DNA of 19,310 nucleotides from Gemmatimonadota bacterium (GTDB lineage: Bacteria; JBHIER01; G020348925): positions 177,362 through 196,671 of the forward strand of contig CP070758.1 in the NCBI GenBank assembly GCA_020348925.1. Direction: 5' to 3'. Shown in pieces: positions 7,771 through 15,026 of this stretch. The position numbers were made by a program, and so were the translations under genes. The notes under the pieces were generated by a model that made no database searches, had not been told where the DNA came from, and worked only from the letters and a program-made list of their open reading frames with translations. The stretch's first letter is position 1. Every line of letters begins with the position of its first letter.

Positions 7771-7776
7771 AAGGAG
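7771..7776 (+). promoter_or_regulatory. lpxA: Ribosome binding site that decides the lpxA start
   Basis: AAGGAG is followed after 3 bases by GTG (7780) and after 6 bases by CTG (7783). The in-frame TTG at 7768 lies upstream of this site and would place it inside the coding region, so it is unlikely to be the start. GTG 7780 gives a protein starting next to the conserved KIHPTAIV. Confidence 0.55.
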
Positions 7777-7779
7777 AAC

Positions 7780-8556
7780 GTGCTGAATAAAATTCATCCA
7801 ACCGCCATCGTCGATCCGAAAGCCGAGCTCGGAGCAAAGGTTGCCATCGGGCCGTGCACCCTTATCGAGGGTGACGTCACTATCGGAGACGGCACAAAGA
7901 TCGGAGCCCACTGTGTCATCCTCGGCGGGACCCGGATTGGCCGTGACTGTAATATCCATCATCACGTCATCTTAGGCGATACGCCGCAGGATCTCAAATA
8001 CAAAGGCGAACCAACGACGCTGGAGATAGGCGACCGGAACATCATCCGAGAGTTCTGCTGTTTTCATCGGGGGACCAGGGAAAGCATGAAAACAGTGATC
8101 GGCAGCGATTGTTTTCTCATGGCCTATATCCATATTGCCCACGATTGCCGCATCGGGAATCATGTCATCCTCGCCAATGCTGTCAACATGGGGGGACACA
8201 CTGAGATCCACGATTACGCCAATGTCGGGGGCGTCGTCGCCATCCACCAGTTCATCAAAATCGGATGCCACTCCATCACTGGGGGCGGTTATCGGGTGCC
8301 CAAAGACATCCCACCGTACATCAAGGCTGGCGGTTATCCTCTCAAGGTGATCGGGCTCAACCTGATCGGCCTCAAACGCCGCGGTTTTTCCGAGGAAACA
8401 ATCCGTCATTTGAAAAAAGCACACCATATCCTTTTTCGATCGAAGCTGAACGTCTCGCAGGCCGTACAGCGGTTGAAAGAACAGATCGAGCTCACCCAGG
8501 AGGTTCAGACAATCATCACCTTCATCGAACGAAGCGAGCGGGGTATCATACGATAA
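7780..8556 (+). CDS. lpxA: Acyl-ACP:UDP-N-acetylglucosamine O-acyltransferase LpxA
   Basis: LpxA transfers the first 3-hydroxyacyl chain to the 3-OH of UDP-GlcNAc, a reversible step pulled forward by LpxC. The protein is 258 residues (262 in E. coli). After KIHPTAIVDP come hexapeptide repeats forming the beta helix to about residue 190, then a helical C-terminal domain that begins around YPLKVIGLNLIGLKRRGF. The catalytic His is His121 in YIHIAHDCRIGNH, equivalent to His125 of E. coli; HQFIKIG and GGYPLKVIGLN are family signatures. If the neighbouring Gfo/Idh gene is a gnnA, LpxA could accept a 3-amino-3-deoxy sugar nucleotide, but I cannot tell this from the sequence. It starts 68 bases after lpxC-fabZ and ends 244 bases before the next gene, the largest gap of the block. 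Confidence 0.96.
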   Translation: MLNKIHPTAIVDPKAELGAKVAIGPCTLIEGDVTIGDGTKIGAHCVILGGTRIGRDCNIHHHVILGDTPQDLKYKGEPTTLEIGDRNIIREFCCFHRGTRESMKTVIGSDCFLMAYIHIAHDCRIGNHVILANAVNMGGHTEIHDYANVGGVVAIHQFIKIGCHSITGGGYRVPKDIPPYIKAGGYPLKVIGLNLIGLKRRGFSEETIRHLKKAHHILFRSKLNVSQAVQRLKEQIELTQEVQTIITFIERSERGIIR

Positions 8557-8592
8557 CCGAGGATGGACCGTATCACACCGGGTATCCGTTTC

Positions 8593-8640
8593 AAAACCGC
8601 TGAGCATCGAGACGATCTTTGTCCGGTTTTTCACTATTTT
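8593..8640 (+). terminator. Possible terminator after lpxA
   Basis: AAAACCG (8593-8599) pairs with CGGTTTT (8624-8630), followed by TTTTTCACTATTTTT. The large loop holds a second small hairpin, ATCG-AGA-CGAT (8606-8616). The outer stem is only 7 bp, so at best it is a weak or partial terminator. It sits just upstream of a promoter-like sequence. Confidence 0.3.
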
Positions 8641-8668
8641 TAAAATTAAAATTATACTGAGAAAGTAT

Positions 8669-8697
8669 TTGACATATTTATATGTATCGCCTATTTT
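8669..8697 (+). promoter_or_regulatory. Sigma70-type promoter for the Gfo/Idh-lpxB-waaA-lpxK segment
   Basis: A perfect TTGACA (8669-8674), a 17-base spacer and TATTTT (8692-8697, 4/6) follow an AT-rich run that could act as an UP element. The expected start near 8704 leaves a leader of about 95 bases before the ATG at 8801. It lies in the only large gap of an otherwise compact block, which makes a second promoter plausible. Confidence 0.55.
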
Positions 8698-8777
8698 AAA
8701 TGACCTTATCATACGGAATTTCTTCGTCCTGGGCTTTTCTTCCGCGCAATGACAGGCACCAGCGAGAGACCAGGACC

Positions 8778-8804
8778 ATGCGCACAGGATACAGTATTCG
8801 ATGA
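8778..8804 (+). other. Eight-codon upstream ORF overlapping the Gfo/Idh start
   Basis: ATG 8778 reads MRTGYSIR and stops at TGA 8802-8804, overlapping the ATG of the next gene as ATGA. AGGA at 8772-8775 could serve as its ribosome site. Its own downstream gene has only a weak AGGA 11 bases before the ATG, so translational coupling is conceivable. An ORF this short may be chance. Confidence 0.25.
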
Positions 8805-9817
8805 CGAAAATAAAAGTTGGCGTCGTGGGTCTTGGCCACTTGGGCCGCCATCACATCAGAATCTATTCAGAGCTCAAGGAGGCCGAGCTCATCGGCGGAT
8901 ATGATATCGATCGAGCATTGGCCGAGGAGCGGTGCGGTGCGCTGGGCACGGTACCATTTTCGAGTTACGAGGAACTCCTGAATGAGATCGATGCGCTGAA
9001 TATCGTTGTGCCCACCGTCTCCCATTACGAAGTGGCACTGCCTGCTCTGAAGAGGGGGATCCATGTCCTCATTGAAAAACCCATCAGCCGCACAGTCGAG
9101 GAGGCCGACTCCCTCATTAAGGAGGCAAAAAAGCAGAATTGTGTCCTGCAGGTCGGGCACATCGAACGGTTCAACAGGGCCATGCGGGCCGTGCGCAATC
9201 TGGACATCCAACCGCTGTTCATTGAATCCCAGCGGCTCGCTCCCTTCAATCCCCGAGGTACCGACGTCAGTGTTGTTCACGATCTCATGATTCACGATGT
9301 TGATATCGTTCTGAGTTTCGTCCGGAGTCCCCTCGAGCGGATCGATGCCGTCGGTGCCCGCGTGGTTTCCCGGCACGAAGATATCGCCAACGCCAGACTT
9401 CGCTTTAAAAACGGGTGTGTCGCCAATATCACCGCCAGCCGCATCGCCAGAAAGCGCATCCGTAAGATGAGGATCTTTCAGCACGACACCTACATCCATC
9501 TGGATTTCGCCGAAGGTCGGACAGAGCTGTTCCGTCTTATCGACGGCGACACCGTTTCCCAAAACGAGGGCACCATCTGCCGTGAATTCGGACAGGTTGA
9601 GCTCGGAGCACAAGGAAAGCGGATCCTGCTCGAACACCCCGCGATCGAAGAGAATGGCGACGCCCTTACATTGGAATTGAAATCGTTTCTCCACGCCATC
9701 GGCACAGGCGGGCCTCCCCTTGTCTCCGGTGAGGACGGACGCCAGGCCCTCGATGTTGTCCACAGAATCATTGAAGGGGCGCACGAGCATGCAGCCGATG
9801 TCCATAACCTCTTCTAA
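8801..9817 (+). CDS. Gfo/Idh/MocA-family NAD(P)-dependent dehydrogenase, gnnA-like by position
   Basis: The 338-residue protein has an N-terminal Rossmann fold with GLGHLG (10-15), the conserved EKP (92-94, catalytic Lys93), GHIERFNRA (119-127) and HDLMIHDVDIVL (160-171), where the His is a usual catalytic residue of the family. The C-terminal alpha/beta domain follows. Family members oxidise or reduce sugars or related hydroxyls. Its place between lpxA and lpxB is where gnnA (UDP-GlcNAc 3-dehydrogenase) is found in Acidithiobacillus and relatives, where it works with the aminotransferase GnnB to make UDP-GlcNAc3N for amide-linked lipid A. No gnnB is next to it here, so the GnnA role is inference from context; another lipid A or sugar-nucleotide oxidoreductase is possible. 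A promoter and a small upstream ORF precede it, and lpxB follows after about 12 bases. Confidence 0.85.
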   Translation: MTKIKVGVVGLGHLGRHHIRIYSELKEAELIGGYDIDRALAEERCGALGTVPFSSYEELLNEIDALNIVVPTVSHYEVALPALKRGIHVLIEKPISRTVEEADSLIKEAKKQNCVLQVGHIERFNRAMRAVRNLDIQPLFIESQRLAPFNPRGTDVSVVHDLMIHDVDIVLSFVRSPLERIDAVGARVVSRHEDIANARLRFKNGCVANITASRIARKRIRKMRIFQHDTYIHLDFAEGRTELFRLIDGDTVSQNEGTICREFGQVELGAQGKRILLEHPAIEENGDALTLELKSFLHAIGTGGPPLVSGEDGRQALDVVHRIIEGAHEHAADVHNLF

Positions 9818-9829
9818 TACAAAGGAATG

Positions 9830-10996
9830 ATGCCCTCCATTCTCATTTCAGCCGGAGAAGTTTCAGGAGATCTTCACGGGGCTTTTCTGGTCCAAGAGAT
9901 GCAAAGACACTCTCCCAACCTCCGGTTCTTCGGCATTGGCGGAAACGAGATGAAGGCCGCCGGCGTGGAATTGCGATATCACATCGACCGCATGGGCATC
10001 CTGGGCATCACAGAAGCTCTGAGACATCTCGGTTTTATCAGACGGGTCCTCAAGGAGCTTCGCGGTCAGATGGAGGAACGGCCTCCGGATTTGGTCATCC
10101 TCATCGACTACCCCGGATTCAACCTGCGGTTGGCCAAGATTGCCTCGCAGCTGTCGGTTCCTGTTCTGTACTATATCGCACCCCAAGTCTGGGCCTGGGG
10201 TGCGCGGCGCATCAAGACCATCGCCCGCTACGTCGATACCGTTGCCGTTATTCTCCCCTTCGAGAAGGAACTGTACACCAAGGCAGGTCTCGAGGCCGAG
10301 TTCGTCGGTCACCCACTCCTGGAGCGTCTCGACCCTCACATCGAAAAAACGGCGTTCATGGACCGATACGGCTTCGAGAACTCGAGGCCCATCGTCGGGC
10401 TTCTCCCCGGAAGTCGCTCCACGGAGATCCGACGACTGTTACCCGTTATGCTCGAAACTGCGAAGCGCATGAGGGCTGATCTCGACACGCTTCAGATTGC
10501 GTTAGCGACGGTACCTTCGACGAAAATGGACCGCATGAACGAGATTCTTCATCGACACAACATGTCTGTTCCAGTCATCCAGGGAGCGACCCAGGCTGTA
10601 ATCAACGCTTCCGATCTCCTCCTCATCGCCTCGGGGACGGCGACGCTTGAGGCGGCCTGTTACGGGACGCCGAGCCTCATCCTCTACAAGGTGAGTCTTA
10701 TCACGTGGATCATTGCCAAACTCTTGGTAAAACTGCCGTACATAGGCCTCGTCAACATTGTCGCCGGCAAAGAGATTGTCCCGGAGTACATCCAGTTCAA
10801 GGCACAACCGGGGAGGGTGGCAGGGCATGCTCTCCGTCTTTTGAAGGACGAGGGACGACGGCGGAAAATGCAGGCTGAGATGAAAAACGTCCGCACCAAG
10901 CTTGGTCAACCAGGGGCCTCAGCAAGGACTGCGCGAATCGCCCTCAACATGCTGGAAAAATCTCAGCGTCGCTCCAGAGTGCAACGTGACCGATGA
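9830..10996 (+). CDS. lpxB: Lipid-A-disaccharide synthase LpxB
   Basis: LpxB, a GT19 glycosyltransferase at the inner membrane, joins UDP-2,3-diacylglucosamine and lipid X into the beta-1,6 disaccharide. In the 388-residue protein ISAGEVSGD (6-14), IDYPGFNLRLA (92-102), IAPQVWAWG (116-124), FVGHPLLE, GLLPGSRSTEI and ASGTATLEAACYGTP are all typical of the family, and the length matches E. coli (382). Two ATGs stand in a row. The first (9827) directly abuts AAAGGA (9821-9826), leaving no spacing, so the second (9830, spacing 3) is preferred. The stop overlaps the ATG of the next gene as ATGA, pointing to coupled translation. Its substrate lipid X needs an LpxH/LpxI/LpxG enzyme that is not encoded in this window. 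Confidence 0.96.
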   Translation: MPSILISAGEVSGDLHGAFLVQEMQRHSPNLRFFGIGGNEMKAAGVELRYHIDRMGILGITEALRHLGFIRRVLKELRGQMEERPPDLVILIDYPGFNLRLAKIASQLSVPVLYYIAPQVWAWGARRIKTIARYVDTVAVILPFEKELYTKAGLEAEFVGHPLLERLDPHIEKTAFMDRYGFENSRPIVGLLPGSRSTEIRRLLPVMLETAKRMRADLDTLQIALATVPSTKMDRMNEILHRHNMSVPVIQGATQAVINASDLLLIASGTATLEAACYGTPSLILYKVSLITWIIAKLLVKLPYIGLVNIVAGKEIVPEYIQFKAQPGRVAGHALRLLKDEGRRRKMQAEMKNVRTKLGQPGASARTARIALNMLEKSQRRSRVQRDR

Positions 10997-11652
10997 AGAT
11001 GCGCTTCCTCGACCGTCTGAGCCTGTCCATCATTCCGTTCTTGGGCTACTACCTCATTTTGCTCTTGGGGAGAACGTGGCGAGTGACGACGCTGGGCCGA
11101 AAGGAAGCCGAATCCGCCGCGGAGGAGAAGACGTCCTTCATCTACGCCCTGTGGCACGGCCGGATGTTGCCTCTGGCCCTGCTCTCTCGGAACCGGCCCA
11201 CCTACGTCCTCGTGAGTCAGCACAGAGATGGAGAACTGGCCAGCCGCTTGGCTCACAGGCTCGGCTTCAAAACGGTCCGGGGATCTTCGACACGCGGAGG
11301 CGTGAAGGGATCACAGGATCTCCTGAGAAAGGTTTCCTCAGGCTTCGACGCAGTCATCATGCCCGACGGACCCAGAGGACCGGCCCGCAAAGTACAGCTG
11401 GGGATCCTCCGTCTGGCCCAACTCAGCGGACGCCCCATCATTCCCGTTACTGTTGGAGCATCGAGGCATGTGACGCTCAAGAGCTGGGACAGCTTTATTA
11501 TTCCGAAGCCCTTTTCCCGTTGTATCGTCAAGTTCGGCCAGCCTCTCCGAGTTCACCCGAAGGCTTCACCTCAACACCTCGAGGAGAAACGGATCGAGCT
11601 GGAGCATTGTCTCAACACCATGACGCAAGATGCGGACGCCTATTTCAATTGA
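10993..11652 (+). CDS. DUF374 lysophospholipid-acyltransferase-like protein
   Basis: The 219-residue protein begins with a hydrophobic, possibly membrane-inserted segment (about 10-27, LSIIPFLGYYLILLLG). The DUF374 blocks follow: WHGRMLP (54-60), SQHRDGE (75-81), RGSSTRGG (97-104) and PDGPRGP (124-130). DUF374 is related to the LPLAT acyltransferases; SxHxDGE and PDGPRGP probably form acyl-acceptor and donor sites. Genes of this family often lie next to waaA. A role as a late lipid A acyltransferase standing in for LpxL/LpxM is a reasonable inference, since no LpxL-type gene is here, but it is not proven by sequence. The ATG overlaps the lpxB stop by 4 bases, and waaA starts 3 bases after its end, so it is firmly inside the operon. 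Confidence 0.88.
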   Translation: MKMRFLDRLSLSIIPFLGYYLILLLGRTWRVTTLGRKEAESAAEEKTSFIYALWHGRMLPLALLSRNRPTYVLVSQHRDGELASRLAHRLGFKTVRGSSTRGGVKGSQDLLRKVSSGFDAVIMPDGPRGPARKVQLGILRLAQLSGRPIIPVTVGASRHVTLKSWDSFIIPKPFSRCIVKFGQPLRVHPKASPQHLEEKRIELEHCLNTMTQDADAYFN

Positions 11653-11655
11653 GCC

Positions 11656-12933
11656 ATGATGTACACTCTTTACAATGTCGCCCTGTACGCTGTTGCTCTC
11701 GTTTTCTCCCCCATTCTCCTTCTCATGATGCTCCTCAATGTATGCAACCTGCGCCAGCGCTTCGGGTTCTGGAATCACTCCTGTGACACTCCCGCACAGG
11801 ATGTCGTGTGGTGCCACGCGGCTTCCATGGGGGAAGTGACGGCCTTGGCCACTGTCGTACACGAACTCAAGAAAACACTCCCGCAACTCAGCATTGCCAT
11901 TTCGACAACGACCATGACGGGTCAGAACCGGGCAAGGGAATTGATACCCTCTGCAGCTTGTATTTTTCTCGCCCCTCTTGATCTCCACTGGGCCGTTCAC
12001 AGAGTCCTCCGCCGGCTTCGGCCGAAAGCACTCATTCTCACCGAAACGGAGCTCTGGCCAAATATGACAGTTCAGGCAAGACGTTGGGGCTGCAACGTTG
12101 GCTTGATCAACGGACGCATGTCGGAGAAAAGTGTTCGGCGATACCGTCCCGTCAAAGGGCTCATGAAACATGTTCTCAAAGGCTTTCAGCTGGTCTGTGT
12201 CCAGACAGAGCTAGACAGTGACCGATTTTTGGTGTATGGTGCACGTCCTGAGAACACAGTAATCCTGGGCAATATTAAATTTGACATGTTCCGATTTCTG
12301 GCGGCGCTGAAGACCTCTCATCTCACAAAAGAATCCCTGCGGATCGCCCCGCAGTCCAAGGTGATTGTGGCAGGAAGCACACGTCCCGGTGAAGAAGAGG
12401 TCCTTCTCTCAAGTTTCAGTACCATCAAAGAGGATCAGGATGAATGTGTTTTTATTTTGGCCCCACGACACATGGACAGAATCAGTGAGGTCGAACACAT
12501 TCTGTTGGAACACCATCTCGAGTTCGTGAAGCGGAGCAGCCTCAAGACATCGACACGGGTCACTTCCGGAATCATCCTCCTGGACACCATGGGCGAATTA
12601 TCGCAGATATATTCTTTGGCCGATGTCGCCTTTGTCGGGGGCAGTCTCGTGCCTTTAGGCGGCCATAATCCCCTTGAACCCGCCATGTGGGGCGTGCCGG
12701 TCCTTTTCGGGCCGCACCGCCAAAACATTCGCCATATCACGGATCTTCTCATCCATGAGGGCGGCGGTTTGGAGATCAAGAGTCGTGACGAATTCACCAC
12801 GACGGTCCTTCAACTCCTGAAAAATCCCGACGAGAGAAAGAAGAGAGGTGAGGCTGCCCACAGGGTCGTTGAGGCCCATTCAGGCGTTTCCTCCAGAACC
12901 GTACGGCTCCTGCGAGAACACGGTATCGTGTAA
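11656..12933 (+). CDS. waaA: 3-deoxy-D-manno-octulosonic acid transferase WaaA (KdtA)
   Basis: WaaA adds one or more Kdo residues from CMP-Kdo to lipid IVA at the inner membrane. In the 425-residue protein an N-terminal membrane anchor (about 8-30) precedes two Rossmann-like GT-B halves. The catalytic Glu is Glu60 in HAASMGEV. Further family blocks are TETELWPN (129-136), GNIKFD (205-210), AGSTRPGEE (239-247), and FVGGSLVPLGGHNPLEP (326-342), which binds the nucleotide sugar. Length equals that of E. coli WaaA (425). Whether it is mono-, bi- or trifunctional cannot be read from the sequence. It begins 3 bases after the DUF374 stop, at ATG ATG with no separate Shine-Dalgarno site, so it probably depends on coupled translation. 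lpxK follows after 8 bases. Confidence 0.96.
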   Translation: MMYTLYNVALYAVALVFSPILLLMMLLNVCNLRQRFGFWNHSCDTPAQDVVWCHAASMGEVTALATVVHELKKTLPQLSIAISTTTMTGQNRARELIPSAACIFLAPLDLHWAVHRVLRRLRPKALILTETELWPNMTVQARRWGCNVGLINGRMSEKSVRRYRPVKGLMKHVLKGFQLVCVQTELDSDRFLVYGARPENTVILGNIKFDMFRFLAALKTSHLTKESLRIAPQSKVIVAGSTRPGEEEVLLSSFSTIKEDQDECVFILAPRHMDRISEVEHILLEHHLEFVKRSSLKTSTRVTSGIILLDTMGELSQIYSLADVAFVGGSLVPLGGHNPLEPAMWGVPVLFGPHRQNIRHITDLLIHEGGGLEIKSRDEFTTTVLQLLKNPDERKKRGEAAHRVVEAHSGVSSRTVRLLREHGIV

Positions 12934-12941
12934 TTATTTCC

Positions 12942-14060
12942 ATGAGTTTGCGATCATATATTGAACAGACCCTCTTAGGCGACAGAACTGGGATTGATGC
13001 GCTTCTTGTAAGATCGATTGCCTTGAGTTGTTCTATGATATATATTTTTATCGTTCAGATTCGACTCCGCTTGTACGGATGGGGTATTTTCAAGCGCAGG
13101 ACACTGGAGGCCAGAGTTATCAGCATTGGAAACATCACCCTCGGTGGGGCAGGAAAGACACCTGTCGTGGCCTATCTCGCCGGACATCTCCAGGGCAAAA
13201 ACTGTCAAGTGGGTATCCTCAGTCGCGGATATAAAAGACACAGCAAGGGCTTACAGATCGTCTCCGACGGTCAAACCGTCCCGCTCAGCTGGCCTGAAGC
13301 CGGTGACGAACCCTACTTCCTGGCACGTCGGCTCCCAGGCATACCCGTCATTGTGGGTGCAGATCGTACTTCGGCCGGTCGACACGGGATTGACCGATTC
13401 GGCGTGAACACGCTCATTCTGGATGATGGCTTTCAGCACCTGAAATTACACCGTGATCTCGACATCGTCGTGATCGATGCCTCCTATCCCTTCGGAAACG
13501 GCCGGGTAATTCCCGCCGGACATCTCAGGGAACCTCTGAAGAACCTGAAAAGAGCGGACCTGTTTTGGCTCACACGAGTCGATCAGGCCGAAGATCTTGA
13601 CTCACTTCGAACGGTACTGCATTCCATCCAGCCGGACGCGAGCATCGTTCACAGTATCTATCATCCCATCGGACTCCGGTGTTGTACTTCCGGCAGTGAG
13701 GTCGATCTCTCAATACTCAAAGGATCGAAAACGGCTCTTCTGTGCGGAATTGCCAACCCCATCTCCTTTCAAAAAACGGTTGCCAGCTTAGGAGCGGATA
13801 TTCTTGAGCGATTCTCCTTCCCCGATCATCATCCCTTTGCGGCGGCGGAGATCCAAAAGATCCAAAAAGCGGCTTCGGATCGCGGCGCCAAATGCCTTGT
13901 GACGACGGAAAAAGACGGGATTCGAATGCCCCAAGGAGGAGATGCTCTCATGCCTCTCTACGAATTGATCATTGAATTGCGCATCACGCACGGCGAGGAC
14001 ATACTGGAGGAGATATTATGGAACGAGATGCATACGAAAAGCTGCCCCCAGGTGAATTGA
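12942..14060 (+). CDS. lpxK: Tetraacyldisaccharide 4'-kinase LpxK
   Basis: LpxK phosphorylates the 4' position of the tetraacyl disaccharide with ATP, giving lipid IVA at the inner membrane. The 372-residue protein has a hydrophobic N-terminal segment (about 26-42), the Walker A loop in GNITLGGAGKTP (63-74), ILSRGYKR (92-99), GDEP (121-124) and DDGFQH (161-166), which carries the catalytic Asp and His region; GHLREP follows. It is longer than the E. coli enzyme (328) but in the normal range for other phyla. No Shine-Dalgarno site precedes ATG 12942; the waaA stop is 8 bases away. The last 43 bases overlap nadA, whose own strong ribosome site lies inside lpxK, so the two genes are tightly joined despite unrelated pathways. 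Confidence 0.95.
   Translation: MSLRSYIEQTLLGDRTGIDALLVRSIALSCSMIYIFIVQIRLRLYGWGIFKRRTLEARVISIGNITLGGAGKTPVVAYLAGHLQGKNCQVGILSRGYKRHSKGLQIVSDGQTVPLSWPEAGDEPYFLARRLPGIPVIVGADRTSAGRHGIDRFGVNTLILDDGFQHLKLHRDLDIVVIDASYPFGNGRVIPAGHLREPLKNLKRADLFWLTRVDQAEDLDSLRTVLHSIQPDASIVHSIYHPIGLRCCTSGSEVDLSILKGSKTALLCGIANPISFQKTVASLGADILERFSFPDHHPFAAAEIQKIQKAASDRGAKCLVTTEKDGIRMPQGGDALMPLYELIIELRITHGEDILEEILWNEMHTKSCPQVN
14006..14010 (+). promoter_or_regulatory. nadA: Ribosome binding site of nadA inside lpxK
   Basis: GGAGG lies 7 bases before ATG 14018, within the lpxK coding region. It supports the 43-base overlap as real and not a mis-set start. Confidence 0.7.
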
Positions 14061-14962
14061 TCGAACGGATAGCGAGGGCCAAGGCCGAAAAGAACGCCGT
14101 CCTCCTCGTCCATAACTATCAGAAAATGGAGATCCAGGAGCTCGGCGACTTTATCGGTGATTCGCTCGGGCTTTCACAGGAGGCGGCAAAAACAGACGCG
14201 GATGTCATTGAATTTTGCGGTGTCGACTTCATGGCTGAAAGCGCCAAGATCCTGAACCCGAACAAGACCGTCTTAATCCCAGAAAGGGAGGCACATTGCC
14301 CCATGGCCGCCATGATAACACCGGAAGCCCTGCGAAGCATGAAGACCGCGCATCCCAACGCGGTCGTTGTCTGTTACGTCAATACGACAGCGGCGGTCAA
14401 AGCGGAGAGCGACATCTGCTGCACGTCCTCCAATGCAATCCAGGTGGTACAGTCTCTGGGTGATCGTGAGATTATTTTTGTCCCGGACAAAAACCTCGCC
14501 GCCTATGTGGCCGGAAAAACCGGCGCCAATATCATCCCCTGGGACGGGCACTGTTACGTCCATGCCGATTTTACCCTTGAAGACGTTCAGGAGGCCAAAA
14601 AGAAACATCCGGAGGCCAAACTTGTGGTCCACCCCGAATGTCCGCCCGAGGTCATTAACGAGGCCGACTGGGTGACGTCGACGAGCGGTATGGTCACATA
14701 CGTGGAACAACATCGGAGCGACATTGAGAAATCCGGAGTCGTTATCGGTACAGAGATCGGTCTCGTTCAGCAGCTCAAGAATAGGTATCCTGGATTGGAG
14801 ATCTCCCCTTTGAGCGATTGGGCCATTTGTACCCAGATGAAAATGAATACTCTGGCAAAGGTGGCCTGGTCACTGGAAAACAACGAACATCGCGTGGAAC
14901 TCCCAGCAGAGATAATGAACACAGCCCGTCTCTCCCTGGAACGCATGTTGGAAGTGACGTAA
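14018..14962 (+). CDS. nadA: Quinolinate synthase NadA
   Basis: NadA condenses iminoaspartate from NadB with dihydroxyacetone phosphate to quinolinate, in de novo NAD synthesis in the cytoplasm. It needs a [4Fe-4S] cluster held by three Cys. By spacing against known family members these should be Cys94 (EAHCPMA), Cys179 (WDGHCYVH) and Cys271 (DWAICTQMK); HPEC (205-208) is a further conserved spot. VHNYQ (31-35), VNTTAAVKAESD (121-132) and CTSSNA (135-140) are typical. At 314 residues it is the compact form of the family. It overlaps lpxK by 43 bases and is followed by nadB after 64 bases, so the two enzymes that share the unstable intermediate are encoded together. No nadC is visible in the window. 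Confidence 0.96.
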   Translation: MERDAYEKLPPGELIERIARAKAEKNAVLLVHNYQKMEIQELGDFIGDSLGLSQEAAKTDADVIEFCGVDFMAESAKILNPNKTVLIPEREAHCPMAAMITPEALRSMKTAHPNAVVVCYVNTTAAVKAESDICCTSSNAIQVVQSLGDREIIFVPDKNLAAYVAGKTGANIIPWDGHCYVHADFTLEDVQEAKKKHPEAKLVVHPECPPEVINEADWVTSTSGMVTYVEQHRSDIEKSGVVIGTEIGLVQQLKNRYPGLEISPLSDWAICTQMKMNTLAKVAWSLENNEHRVELPAEIMNTARLSLERMLEVT

Positions 14963-14971
14963 GCAGAGTGA

Positions 14972-15016
14972 GCACGCAGACGGTCAAGTGTTTCGTGTCA
15001 TTCTGTGCAATTTTTT
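14972..15016 (+). terminator. Weak hairpin with T tract between nadA and nadB
   Basis: GCAC-GC-AGA (14972-14980) can pair with TCTGTGC (15002-15008), leaving a two-base bulge, and is followed by AATTTTTT. An alternative pairing of CACG (14973-14976) with CGTG (14994-14997) excludes the first. This might lower or tune readthrough into nadB, but the stem is short and the call tentative. Confidence 0.25.
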
Positions 15017-15026
15017 GGCTTCATAA

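Noticed and set aside
5124-9805. Long antisense ORFs opposite lpxD, lpxC-fabZ, lpxA and the Gfo/Idh gene
   Set aside because: They are shadows of strongly recognised plus-strand genes; their translations resemble no family and they lack ribosome sites.
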